This document shows, piece after piece, positions 8,915 through 16,974 of a stretch of 64,000 bases of DNA (position 1 is its first letter; the number at the start of each line of letters is the position of its first letter). This stretch comes from Alkalibacterium sp034520745 (lineage in GTDB: Bacteria; Bacillota; Bacilli; Lactobacillales; Carnobacteriaceae_A). The stretch is taken from positions 254,735 through 318,734 of the forward strand of contig JAXHNF010000023.1 in the NCBI GenBank assembly GCA_034520745.1. Direction: 5' to 3'. Made by a program: the position numbers and the translations under genes. The notes beneath the pieces are model-generated. The model was not told the origin of the DNA and did not search any database. It worked only from the letters and a program-made list of their open reading frames with translations.

Positions 8915-8984
8915 AATGTTCGTATTTTTTGCGCACCTATATCCAGTAAAATACGAACATTATTTGAAAAGCGGTGGTTCGTAT
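8915..8984. promoter_or_regulatory. Three GTTCGTAT/ATACGAAC boxes upstream of guaB (PurR-box-like)
   Basis: GTTCGTAT at 8918-8925, ATACGAAC at 8951-8958 and GTTCGTAT at 8977-8984. The first two are arms of a 14-bp palindrome (AATGTTCGTATTTT / AAAATACGAACATT). The last two form a convergent CGAAC...GTTCG pair with 18 bp between the cores, resembling Firmicute PurBox pairs (CCGAAC core) with one base changed. The boxes are about 240 bp upstream of the guaB promoter and about 80 bp before the promoter of the divergent lipoprotein gene. Purine control is inference. The rest of 8616-9132 shows a small hairpin at 8793-8814 and no riboswitch I recognise. Confidence 0.4.
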
Positions 8985-9060
8985 TGTTTTCGTCAGGTGC
9001 TAAAATCGTACAAATAACACAGGGAGGAGAATCAAACCCTGTCTGATACGGTCAAGTGTC

Positions 9061-9090
9061 TTGATACTAATCTTCAACCGGCTATATGCT
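9061..9090 (+). promoter_or_regulatory. Promoter of the 9133 lipoprotein gene
   Basis: TTGATA and TATGCT separated by 18 bp, about 40 bp before the start codon. Confidence 0.5.
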
Positions 9091-9132
9091 ATGATAAATG
9101 AAAGTGATTCAAGTATAGTTAGGAGTAGATAA

Positions 9133-9615
9133 ATGATGAGAATTAAATCAGTGTTTCTGACGTTTCTTCTTATCGGTCTTTTGACAGTGACAGGCTGTTC
9201 GGATGCAAATGATTCGAACGGCGATGCGGAAAATGGTTCGGCGGATGCCCTGACTGAGCCGCCGGGGCTGACGGTTCATGCGGGCGAAGAAAGTGTCAGA
9301 GCGGAACTCGGGACATACAGCTGGCGTATCACTCATGAAGACGGGACAGAAACCGCGATAGAGGCAGATTCTGCTGCTCCGCCTGCATTGGTCGAACTTA
9401 GTGAGCCTCTAGCGGTATCAAGTGACGCTTCTGTCGAGCTTGATTTCGAAGAAGAGCCGCAAAGCTATACCGTGAGAATATGGGATGAGGAGAACACAGT
9501 CTTGAGCGAATCCGACGAGGTCGAACTCTCTGGAGAAGGAACCGTCATCTATGAAGTGCTGGCAGAGTGGGAAAAAGGCACCGCAAGCTATGCCTTTTCT
9601 CTGGATATCGACTGA
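9133..9615 (+). CDS. Hypothetical lipoprotein
   Basis: 160 residues with a lipoprotein signal ending VTGC (Cys22), a short Asp/Asn/Gly linker, and a beta-rich domain from about residue 45 (LTVHAGEESVRAELGTYSWR, later VIYEVLAEWEKGTASYAF). The end of the domain is typical of small extracytoplasmic beta-sandwich proteins in Bacilli. I recognise no named family. AGGAG precedes ATG 9133. Monocistronic, convergent with the ABC importer. Confidence 0.65.
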   Translation: MMRIKSVFLTFLLIGLLTVTGCSDANDSNGDAENGSADALTEPPGLTVHAGEESVRAELGTYSWRITHEDGTETAIEADSAAPPALVELSEPLAVSSDASVELDFEEEPQSYTVRIWDEENTVLSESDEVELSGEGTVIYEVLAEWEKGTASYAFSLDID

Positions 9616-9636
9616 CTTATAGAACGAACCGGTCGC

Positions 9637-9870
9637 CTGTACTGAAGTGAGTTGAACACTTCAGTACAGGCTTTTTGTTTTTGATCAAACTCAACTTTTT
9701 TTCCAAAAAGTTGAGTTCAGCTATTTTTGTGTACTCTGAACTTCAATAAACAAGAAAAAAACCAAGTACAGAACGTTGATCCAGCACTGAACTCAACGAA
9801 TTAAGAAAAAAATGCAGTACAGCATTTCCCTTTGTCCTGAACTTAAAAATGATGAAAAAGAGCCGTTCAG
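9637..9870. repeat. Array C: palindromes phased at 51 bp (CTGAACT core)
   Basis: 3' arms of the type AGTACAG/AGTTCAG start at 9662, 9713, 9764, 9815 and 9863 (steps 51, 51, 51, 48). 5' arms of the type CTGAACTY start near 9637, 9686, 9736, 9787 and 9837. The first two units are near-perfect hairpins: CTGTACTGAAGTG / CACTTCAGTACAG and AACTCAACTTTTT / AAAAAGTTGAGTT. Loops of units 3-4 contain runs of A. The first hairpin, with its following T run, may double as the terminator of the lipoprotein gene; the last overlaps the importer's terminator. Confidence 0.75.
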
Positions 9871-9900
9871 GTCCTGTCACACAGGGCTGAACGGCTCTTA
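9857..9900 (-). terminator. Terminator of the betaine/choline-type importer operon
   Basis: On the minus strand the stem AAGAGCCGTTCAG / CTGAACGGCTCTT closes a 16-18 nt loop and is followed by TTTTTC, 32 bp after the stop codon. Confidence 0.75.
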
Positions 9901-9931
9901 TGGTTTTGAAATACTGTATCTGTACAAATAG

Positions 9932-11454
9932 TTATTCTGCAATTAATCCTTCTTCGATCAGGAATTCACGGGCAACGTCTTCAGGCAGACGGTCTTCAAC
10001 GTCAACCTGGTAGTTCATTGTCACGCATTTGATCATCGGTGATTCGGCCGCCTAAAACTGACAAAGCGTCTTCTACCTCAGGATATTCTTCGATCAGTTC
10101 CGTCATCATCAAAGGCGCACCCTGATATGGCGGGAAGAGATCCTGGTCATCTTCAAGAACAACTAGGTCATAGACTCGGATTTGACTGTCTGTGCTGTAG
10201 GCGTCGATCACGTTGACGTCTCCCTGTTCAATAGCTTCGTAACGCAAGCTGCGGTTCCATTGTGATCACTTCCCCGAAAGAGAAGCCGTACATATTCTGA
10301 ATGCCGGGATAACCGTCTTCCCGGTCATTGAATTCAAGTGTAAAGCCGGCCGTGACCTGATCAGCAACCGGGGCAAGATCGGAGATGGTTTCGATGCCGT
10401 TTTCTTCCGCGAACTCAGCCGTCGTGGCGAGGGCATAAGTATTGTTAAAGTCCATCGGTTCCATTAAAGTCATGTCATACGTTTCCTGGAGACGATCTCT
10501 GGCCTCCTCATAAACTGCTTCTCTTGATGTACCGGGTTCTGGGATTTCATCGAAAAAGTTACCCAGAACGGTTCCGGTAAACTCGGTATAAATGTCTATT
10601 TCACCAGAACGGAGTGCATTGAAAACAAAGGTTGTTTTACCGAAGTTCGGTTCGACCTCGGCTGACAAGTCTGTCTGGTCTTCGATCAGTTGTTTGTAGA
10701 CATTCATCAGGATTTCCGGTTCTGTACCCAGTTTTCCGGCGATGATAATGTCATCATCTTCCCCAAAGAAAAGAGGAGCGATGAGGACAGCCCCCATCAC
10801 AACTAAAGCAGTGCCCAGAATGATCACTGTTTTTCTGAGTGACGTATGCTGCAGGTAGCGCAGCAGCCGGTCAAAGATGATGGCTAAAAGCGCAGCCGGC
10901 ACGGCACCTAAAAGGATCAGGGCATTGTTGCCGCGGTCGATCCCCAAGAGGATCAGGCTTCCCAGGCCGCCGGCACCAATCAGTGCGGCAACCGTTGCAG
11001 TACCGATGATCAGAACCGTGGCGGTGCGGATCCCGGCCATGATGACAGGCAGGGCAAGCGGGAGCTGGACCCGGGTCAGTTTCCTGTACCAGTCCATCCC
11101 CATTGCATCGGCTGCTTCATTTAGCGAAGGGTCGATCCCTGTCAGTCCGGTGTACGTATTTCTTAAAATAGGTAAAAGCGCATAGATGAACAGGGCGATG
11201 ATCGCGGGCACGAAGCCGATACCGACCAGCGGGATCAGAAGACCCAGTACAGCCAGTGACGGGATCGTCTGGAAAATCGCGGTGACTTGAATGATTGGTT
11301 CCGCGATTTTTTTACGGTCCATCAGGAAAATCCCTAAGGGTACAGCGATCAGAACAGCGATTAGCAAGGCGATAAAGGACAGCTGCATGTGTTCGATCAG
11401 TGCGACCCATAGATCGTCGCTTCTTTGCTCAAAGGTTTCAAAGAGATTAGTCAT
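9932..11454 (-). CDS. Fused ABC permease-substrate-binding protein, OpuC/EgtU type (two frameshifts)
   Basis: The N-terminal 210 residues form an OpuCB/ProW-type permease with six hydrophobic helices and the EAADAMGM coupling loop. From about residue 225 it continues into a ProX/OpuCC-type binding domain (GKLGTEPEILMNVYKQLIED, then SGEIDIYTEFTGTVLGNFF, later RYEAIEQGDVNVIDAYSTDS). The chain is broken by one extra base near 10246 (CTG read as CTTG) and one near 10014; corrected it ends GLIAE at 9932, about 506 residues. Such fusions import betaine, carnitine or choline. The pneumococcal ergothioneine transporter EgtU has the same layout, so the substrate cannot be fixed from sequence alone. 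The start overlaps the ATPase gene by 4 bp. Confidence 0.82.
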
Positions 11455-12425
11455 GATACGGCCCCCTCTCTAGTCGACTGTTTTTCATCTGCCAGATAGC
11501 GGATGAGATGTTCCTGGGTAATGATCCTGTCTGCCTCTGTGTCTTTTGAGGCGACCCTTACGGCGGGGGTTCTGGACAGGATCAGTGTCAGATCATCGAT
11601 CGTTGTGTCCGCGCCGATCGTTTTGTCAAAATTAGTATCTTCGGTCGTGTAGTACTCTTTTTCTATGAAAGACTGGACGGTGACTTCTTCCCGGTAATGG
11701 GGCAGTCCCGTCTGCAGGAACTCTTTGACAAAGTCATTTGCCGGATTTTTAAGGATCTCTTCGGCAGTTCCGACTTGTTCGATCCGTCCTTCATTCATGA
11801 CGCAGATGCGGTCGCCCAGTTCAATGGCTTCCTGCATGTCATGCGTGACAAAGACGATCGTTTTTTTGAATTTATGCTGGAGATTCATCACGTCTTCGCG
11901 AAGGCTGTGACGCGTGATGGGGTCCAGCGCACTGAACGGTTCATCCATCAAAATGATATCAGGGTCTGCCGCCATAGCTCTAAGGACACCGATCCGCTGC
12001 TGTTCGCCCCCGGAAAGCTCGGATATTTTTCTGCCTCTGTACTTGTCGGGTTCCAAGTCCACACTCTCGAGCAGTTCTGTCACCCGGTCGTGCATGTCCT
12101 GTTTCGACCACTTTTTCATCTCCGGGACGATGGTGATGTTTTCTTCCACCGTCATGTTCGGGAACAAAGCGATCTGCTGCAGGACATAACCGATATTCCA
12201 CCTTAATTCCTGAATGTCATATTCGCTTATCTTCTTTCCTTCAATATACAAATACCCTTCAGATAACAAGATGAGTTTGTTGATCATTTTTAAAGTTGTG
12301 GTTTTTCCGCAGCCACTCGGTCCAATCAGCACAAAAAATTCGCCGTCATTGATTTCCAGATCAAAGTCAGAAACCACGGCAGTGCCGTCATAGCGCTTGG
12401 TTACATTTTCAAAGCGTATCATCAT
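11451..12425 (-). CDS. ABC transporter ATPase with CBS domain, OpuCA/EgtV type
   Basis: 324 residues: Walker A GPSGCGKTT, signature LSGGEQQR, Walker B DIILMDEPFSALD and the switch His in VTHDMQEA, followed from about residue 255 by a C-terminal CBS-like segment. This is the architecture of the osmolyte family, where CBS domains sense ionic strength. A strong RBS (GAGGAGGG) precedes ATG 12425. It is the first gene of a two-gene operon with the fused permease-binding protein and energises its import. Intact. Confidence 0.9.
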   Translation of the reverse strand: MMIRFENVTKRYDGTAVVSDFDLEINDGEFFVLIGPSGCGKTTTLKMINKLILLSEGYLYIEGKKISEYDIQELRWNIGYVLQQIALFPNMTVEENITIVPEMKKWSKQDMHDRVTELLESVDLEPDKYRGRKISELSGGEQQRIGVLRAMAADPDIILMDEPFSALDPITRHSLREDVMNLQHKFKKTIVFVTHDMQEAIELGDRICVMNEGRIEQVGTAEEILKNPANDFVKEFLQTGLPHYREEVTVQSFIEKEYYTTEDTNFDKTIGADTTIDDLTLILSRTPAVRVASKDTEADRIITQEHLIRYLADEKQSTREGAVS

Positions 12426-12556
12426 ACACCCTCCTCTTTCTTTTCATTCATTAAGTATACCAAAACAGCTGTATATTTTTATAATCATACACTCCGTCAT
12501 ATTGAAGGTTCCTTTGATAAACGGTATACTGTTTTTTAAGAAAAGGGGAGAAGCAA

Positions 12557-13033
12557 ATGGTGAAACTGCGAATGATCGAAGAAAAAGATAATCAGGCAGT
12601 GGGGGAAATCGTCCAAATATCTTTAAGCAGCCGGGGATTGGATCTGCCGGGGACCGCTTATTTTGATCCATACCTGTTCGAGCTCTACAGCTATTATCAG
12701 GAGCCGAAGCGGGCTTACTGGGTGCTGGAGAAAGAAGGGAAAGTCATCGGTGGATGCGGGATCGGCCCGTTCGGTGACAGTGAAAAAGTCGGGGAACTGC
12801 AGAAGCTTTATATCCGGGACGAAGAACAGGGGAAGGGCTATGCCCATCTGTTGATGAAAAAAGCGCTCGAGTTTGCGGAGGAGCACTATGAATCCTGTTA
12901 CATCGATACATTTGCTTCACTTAAAGAAGCGAATAAACTGTACGAAAAATACGGGTTCAAGAAGCTGACTGAACCGATCGCAGGCTCCGAGCACAATGCC
13001 TGTGACACGTGGTTTTTGAAAGAGTTTAAGTAG
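12557..13033 (+). CDS. GNAT family N-acetyltransferase
   Basis: 158 residues. The acetyl-CoA loop IRDEEQGKGYAHLLM fits the Q/RxxGxG/A motif A, preceded by the beta-strand ELQKLYI, and YEKYGFKKL is the usual motif B tail. AGGGGAG precedes ATG 12557. Divergent from the ABC importer. The acceptor substrate cannot be inferred. Confidence 0.88.
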   Translation: MVKLRMIEEKDNQAVGEIVQISLSSRGLDLPGTAYFDPYLFELYSYYQEPKRAYWVLEKEGKVIGGCGIGPFGDSEKVGELQKLYIRDEEQGKGYAHLLMKKALEFAEEHYESCYIDTFASLKEANKLYEKYGFKKLTEPIAGSEHNACDTWFLKEFK

Positions 13034-13095
13034 TGACGTTTTCGCTACCTTGGTTCTTGCTAATAAATTTTATTTAGATTGAGAGGAGGGAGAAA

Positions 13096-13263
13096 ATGAG
13101 ATTGATCGCAATATTGCCGCTTTTAATGCTGATTATTTCAATTTCGATTATTGCTTTACTGATTTATGCTTTGGTAACTTTGGTGAAAGCAAACCAGTCG
13201 CAGGCAGAGTCCTTAAGAGAAATAGAATTGACCTTGAAAAGAATGTCCGACACGCATAAATAA
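13096..13263 (+). CDS. Small single-TM protein (55 aa)
   Basis: A short frame starting MRLIAILPLLMLIISISIIA behind GAGGAGGG. Residues about 3-32 are one long hydrophobic helix; the remaining 23 residues (VKANQSQAESLREIELTLKR) are a polar amphipathic helix. The strong RBS and the typical 'helix plus short cytoplasmic tail' design support a real gene. No family recognised; function unknown. Confidence 0.6.
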   Translation: MRLIAILPLLMLIISISIIALLIYALVTLVKANQSQAESLREIELTLKRMSDTHK

Positions 13264-13309
13264 TCGTAGTGCTGAAAAGAGGATCGTTAAAAGATTCTCT
13301 TAAAATCAC

Positions 13310-13338
13310 TTGAATAAGTGCAGTTATGGCTCTATACT
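13310..13338 (+). promoter_or_regulatory. arsDA promoter
   Basis: TTGAAT and TATACT with 17-bp spacing, 57 bp before arsD. The A/T-rich dyad-like stretch just downstream (ATACATAGACAGATTTCTAT) could be an ArsR-type operator, but no arsR gene is in the window. Confidence 0.55.
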
Positions 13339-13394
13339 ATACATAGACAGATTTCTATATATAAAATAAATGTAAAAGACGAGGAGAAAACAAA

Positions 13395-13793
13395 ATGACT
13401 AAATTAGAGATATTTGAACCGGCTTTATGCTGCAGCACGGGGGTCTGCGGACCATCCGTGGATGACGAACTGATGATGATCACGTCGATCGTAAATACAC
13501 TAAACACCGCTGAAGGTTATGAAGCAGTCAGGTATAACTTGTCCGGTGACCCGCAGGCTTTTGTGAGCAATGAAAATGTCACGGCCATTCTTCAGGAAAA
13601 AGAAGCAGAGGCCCTGCCGATCACACTGGTCAATGGCGAAGTCAAAAAGACGGGCGCCTATCCTACGCTGGAAGAAATTTCTGACTACATGGAAGTGCAG
13701 TTTGTCATGGCAGGCTCATCAGGCGAAAACTGCTGTGGTGGGTCTGCAAATACGGGTGACTGCTGCGGCGGATCAAATTCGGGCTGCTGTTAA
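13395..13793 (+). CDS. arsD: Arsenical metallochaperone ArsD
   Basis: 132 residues. ArsD delivers As(III)/Sb(III) to the ArsA ATPase and weakly represses the operon. The key thiols are visible: vicinal Cys12-Cys13 and Cys18 near the N-terminus, and three further CC pairs at the C-terminus (about 113/114, 123/124, 131/132) in a Gly/Ser-rich tail. These match the conserved ArsD pattern with an extra terminal pair. It sits 21 bp upstream of arsA, with a good RBS. Intact. Confidence 0.93.
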   Translation: MTKLEIFEPALCCSTGVCGPSVDDELMMITSIVNTLNTAEGYEAVRYNLSGDPQAFVSNENVTAILQEKEAEALPITLVNGEVKKTGAYPTLEEISDYMEVQFVMAGSSGENCCGGSANTGDCCGGSNSGCC

Positions 13794-13814
13794 TTTAGAA
13801 AGGACGTTCAATTT

Positions 13815-15557
13815 ATGGAAACTTATTTACCGAATGAAACGAACTTAACGAAGTATCTGTTCTTTACAGGAAAAGGCGGCGTCGGTAAAACTTCGATCGC
13901 CTGCTCGACGGCTGTTTCTCTGGCAGACAGCGGGAAAAAGGTCATGCTGGTCAGTACAGATCCGGCAAGCAACCTGCAGGACGTTTTCGGCAAAGAACTG
14001 ACCAACAAAGCGGCGCCTATCGAAGAAGTCCCTGGCCTTTACGTGGCCAATTTTGACCCGGTCACAGCTGCGAACGAGTATAAGGAATCAGTCGTGGGTC
14101 CATACCGGGGCGTACTTCCTGACTCAGCCATAGCGAACATGGAAGAGCAGCTGATGGGTTCGTGTACGGTTGAGATCGCATCATTCAACGAATTTTCAGG
14201 CTTCCTGACGGATAAATCCATCTCGGAAAACTATGACTACATCTTGTTCGACACTGCACCGACAGGGCATACGCTGCGCATGCTTCAATTGCCTTCTGCC
14301 TGGAACGATTTTCTGGATGAGAATACGACTGGTGTTTCCTGTATGGGTCAGCTTTCCGGCCTTGGGGAAAAGAAACACAGCTACGAGCAGGCCGTGAAAA
14401 CACTGGGCGATTCAGCCAAAACAACGCTGATGCTGGTCACGCGGCCGCAGGAAGGCCCACTTACGGAAGCTGGCCGTGCGTCTGAAGAACTGGATGCCAT
14501 CGGAGTCAAAAATCAGAAGCTTATCGTGAACGGCCTGCTGGACTTGCCGACAGATGCCGTTTCGCAAAAAATCGTTGACGAACAGCAGAAAGCACTGCGC
14601 GAGATGCCGGAGATCCTGAAAGAATTTCCGACCTGGAGCATTCCTCTGCGTCCGTATAACCTTACCGGGATCGATAATCTGAGACGTCTTCTGAAAGAAA
14701 AACAGGAAACGCCGGATGTTTCGGCAGTTGAAAAAACGGCCTTCCCGCCTTTGAATAAAGTAGTGGACGATTTGATCGAATCCAACAAGCGGGTCGTTTT
14801 CACCATGGGTAAAGGTGGCGTCGGTAAAACGACGATTGCCGCCACGATCGCGCTGGGACTGGCTGACAAAGGGAAAAAGGTCCATTTGGCGACGACGGAT
14901 CCTGCGGCACATCTGGAAAACGTTTTTGGCGGATCCAGTCAGATCAAAATGAGCCGCATCGATGAAAAGCAAGAACTGGCAGACTATCAGGAAGAAGTCC
15001 TGTCTAATGCCCGAAAGACCATGTCGGGTGACGATCTGGCCTATGTCGAAGAAGATCTGCGCTCCCCCTGTACGCAGGAAATCGCCGTCTTCAGAAGATT
15101 CGCGGAAATCGTGATGGACGACGACTGTGATGTGGTCGTGATCGATACGGCACCGACGGGACACACCCTGCTCCTGCTGGAATCGTCTCAAAGCTACGCC
15201 AAAGAAGTCGCTCGCACATCAGGCGAAGTTCCGGAATCGATCCAGAAACTGCTGCCCATGCTTCAGGATAAAGAGCAGACCGAAGTGATCATGGTGACCC
15301 TGCCTGAAAACACGCCAGTCTATGAATCCCTGAGGCTTCAGGAGGACCTGGACCGTGCCGGGATCGCCCATACGTGGTGGGTCGTCAATCAGAGCATGCT
15401 GTCCAGCGGGACGACCAATGAAATCCTGCAGGCACGTGCCCAGAGTGAAAAAGAGTGGATCGACAAAGTGGCTGAGGTATCAAACGGTCATTTCGCCGTA
15501 GTGGAATGGAGCTCCGAGGAACTGAAAGGTCAGAATCTGACGAACATACTGAATTAG
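13815..15557 (+). CDS. arsA: Arsenite/antimonite efflux pump ATPase ArsA
   Basis: 580 residues with the tandem ArsA halves. P-loops FTGKGGVGKTSIA (about residue 18) and FTMGKGGVGKTTIA (about residue 330) and two DTAPTGHT signature sequences are present. Metalloid-site Cys residues occur in SCTVEIASF and SPCTQEIAVF. The protein energises ArsB or Acr3 for arsenite export and receives metalloid from ArsD. No arsR, arsB, acr3 or arsC is found in the window, so the membrane pump must be elsewhere if the pair works. Intact. Confidence 0.95.
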   Translation: METYLPNETNLTKYLFFTGKGGVGKTSIACSTAVSLADSGKKVMLVSTDPASNLQDVFGKELTNKAAPIEEVPGLYVANFDPVTAANEYKESVVGPYRGVLPDSAIANMEEQLMGSCTVEIASFNEFSGFLTDKSISENYDYILFDTAPTGHTLRMLQLPSAWNDFLDENTTGVSCMGQLSGLGEKKHSYEQAVKTLGDSAKTTLMLVTRPQEGPLTEAGRASEELDAIGVKNQKLIVNGLLDLPTDAVSQKIVDEQQKALREMPEILKEFPTWSIPLRPYNLTGIDNLRRLLKEKQETPDVSAVEKTAFPPLNKVVDDLIESNKRVVFTMGKGGVGKTTIAATIALGLADKGKKVHLATTDPAAHLENVFGGSSQIKMSRIDEKQELADYQEEVLSNARKTMSGDDLAYVEEDLRSPCTQEIAVFRRFAEIVMDDDCDVVVIDTAPTGHTLLLLESSQSYAKEVARTSGEVPESIQKLLPMLQDKEQTEVIMVTLPENTPVYESLRLQEDLDRAGIAHTWWVVNQSMLSSGTTNEILQARAQSEKEWIDKVAEVSNGHFAVVEWSSEELKGQNLTNILN

Positions 15558-15598
15558 GATCTCTTTGAGCCAGACATTAAATTAAATAAAACGAATCA

Positions 15599-15643
15599 GA
15601 CAGCCCGTATTTCTCTTGATCAGAGAAATACGGGCTGTTTTTA
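15599..15643 (+). terminator. Terminator after arsA
   Basis: Perfect 16-bp stem ACAGCCCGTATTTCTC / GAGAAATACGGGCTGT with a 7-nt loop, followed by TTTTATC. Confidence 0.92.
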
Positions 15644-15779
15644 TCGAAGATATAAGGCAGCGGATTCTTCTAGCGGCAAAAAAATGATTAGAATAAAATG
15701 ATAAAATACTCTTAATTCCTTGCAGATATATGATAAACTAGTTAAATGAGAGATAAAAATATACTTAAAGGACGATTCG

Positions 15780-16907
15780 ATGATAAGGCAAGTAATGAGT
15801 GAAACGTTCACCTATATGTGGCGGAACAAAAAGAACCGTCTGGTTATGATTTTGTGTCTGGGCGCCGTACTTTTACATAGTTTGTTTATTTTACCGAACA
15901 CCCCCGGTCCTGATGAAGTAGACATCGTTCAGCTGGAACGCCAGATGGAGGGCAACAGGCAGACCTTTGAGGATCAGCTGGACAAAGGACTGACTGTCCC
16001 GTCGTTTATGACGGGAACCAGTGCGTATGAACAAGCCCGGAACGAATACGTGAATCAGCGGGAGCTCCTGACCGCCCTCAATAACGGTGACGTCAGACGG
16101 TATCTTGAAATTCCTTACCGGCCAGCGGACAGTGGCGGAGAAGGAGACGAAGGAAGCGCATTCGCCCCGGCAGTGAACCGGATTTTCGGCTACGGGAAAG
16201 AAAGCTTTTCCAGAGCCAATAAACTGGACTATTACCTGAATGAAGCCGATCCGCTGACGTTCCACATGGTTCATGAGCGGACGAGTCTTCAGCAGCTGCA
16301 TCTGTTTCTGATCGGTTTAGGGCCTTACATCCTGCTTATCCTTCTGCTCTTTATGATCAGTGACGTGATCACCAAAGACCGGGATTTGCGGACGCAGAAA
16401 GCTGGTGTACCGCTGAACTGGTTCGGTTATCTGTTCATCCAGTCGGTGACCGCACTCGGCTTTGTCATGCTCTTCATGACAGCATTGACCGGACTGTTCG
16501 TACTCGTAAACGGCCTTCAGTATGGCTTTGGATCGCTCGATCTGCCGGTGATTGCTTTTGGCGAAGCTGAGGCCACTTATCAGGCATCGCCTATACTGAC
16601 GATGGAAATGGGGACCTTCCTGCTCCGCGCGCTGCCGTATCTTCTATTGCTTTTTTACGGTTTTGCCCGTCTGAACACCCTGTTCAGTCTCCTGTTCAAG
16701 CAGGATGTCGTGACGTTCGTCGCTTCCGTTTTCGTGCTGCTCTTTCCGCTCCTGTATTACAGCGCGGACACGACAGAGCTTTTAGGCTTCGATCTGACTT
16801 ATTACCCGCAGACCTATTATCATTTCGGTAATGTGGTGACGGGACGACTGAATGCGCCGTATGCCAGAGGTCTGATCGTACTGGCCGTAACACTGACTGA
16901 TTATTGA
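15780..16907 (+). CDS. ABC-2 type exporter permease A
   Basis: Membrane protein of about 375 residues: one TM near residues 18-40, a large polar loop to about 165, then a group of helices (LFLIGLGPYILLILLLFMIS and others). This is the ABC-2 design (TM1, extracytoplasmic loop, TM2-6). The frame stops at 16907 inside what should be the last helix. One base removed near 16895 continues as TIIEVLNVLAANVY, and a second shift near 16935 gives YIKRQQYVR and a stop at about 16969, just before the next gene's RBS. So it is probably about 396 residues. First gene of the exporter operon. Confidence 0.75.
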   Translation: MIRQVMSETFTYMWRNKKNRLVMILCLGAVLLHSLFILPNTPGPDEVDIVQLERQMEGNRQTFEDQLDKGLTVPSFMTGTSAYEQARNEYVNQRELLTALNNGDVRRYLEIPYRPADSGGEGDEGSAFAPAVNRIFGYGKESFSRANKLDYYLNEADPLTFHMVHERTSLQQLHLFLIGLGPYILLILLLFMISDVITKDRDLRTQKAGVPLNWFGYLFIQSVTALGFVMLFMTALTGLFVLVNGLQYGFGSLDLPVIAFGEAEATYQASPILTMEMGTFLLRALPYLLLLFYGFARLNTLFSLLFKQDVVTFVASVFVLLFPLLYYSADTTELLGFDLTYYPQTYYHFGNVVTGRLNAPYARGLIVLAVTLTDY

Positions 16908-16974
16908 AGTGTTAAATGTCCTTGCCGCAAACGTATATCAAACGACAACAGTACGTCAGATAGGAGGAGAAGTC

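Noticed and set aside
8616..9132. Guanine riboswitch upstream of guaB
   Set aside because: The conserved purine aptamer core sequences were not found on the minus strand.
14412..15191. 259-aa ORF opposite arsA
   Set aside because: Shadow of arsA; no ribosome site or recognisable domain.
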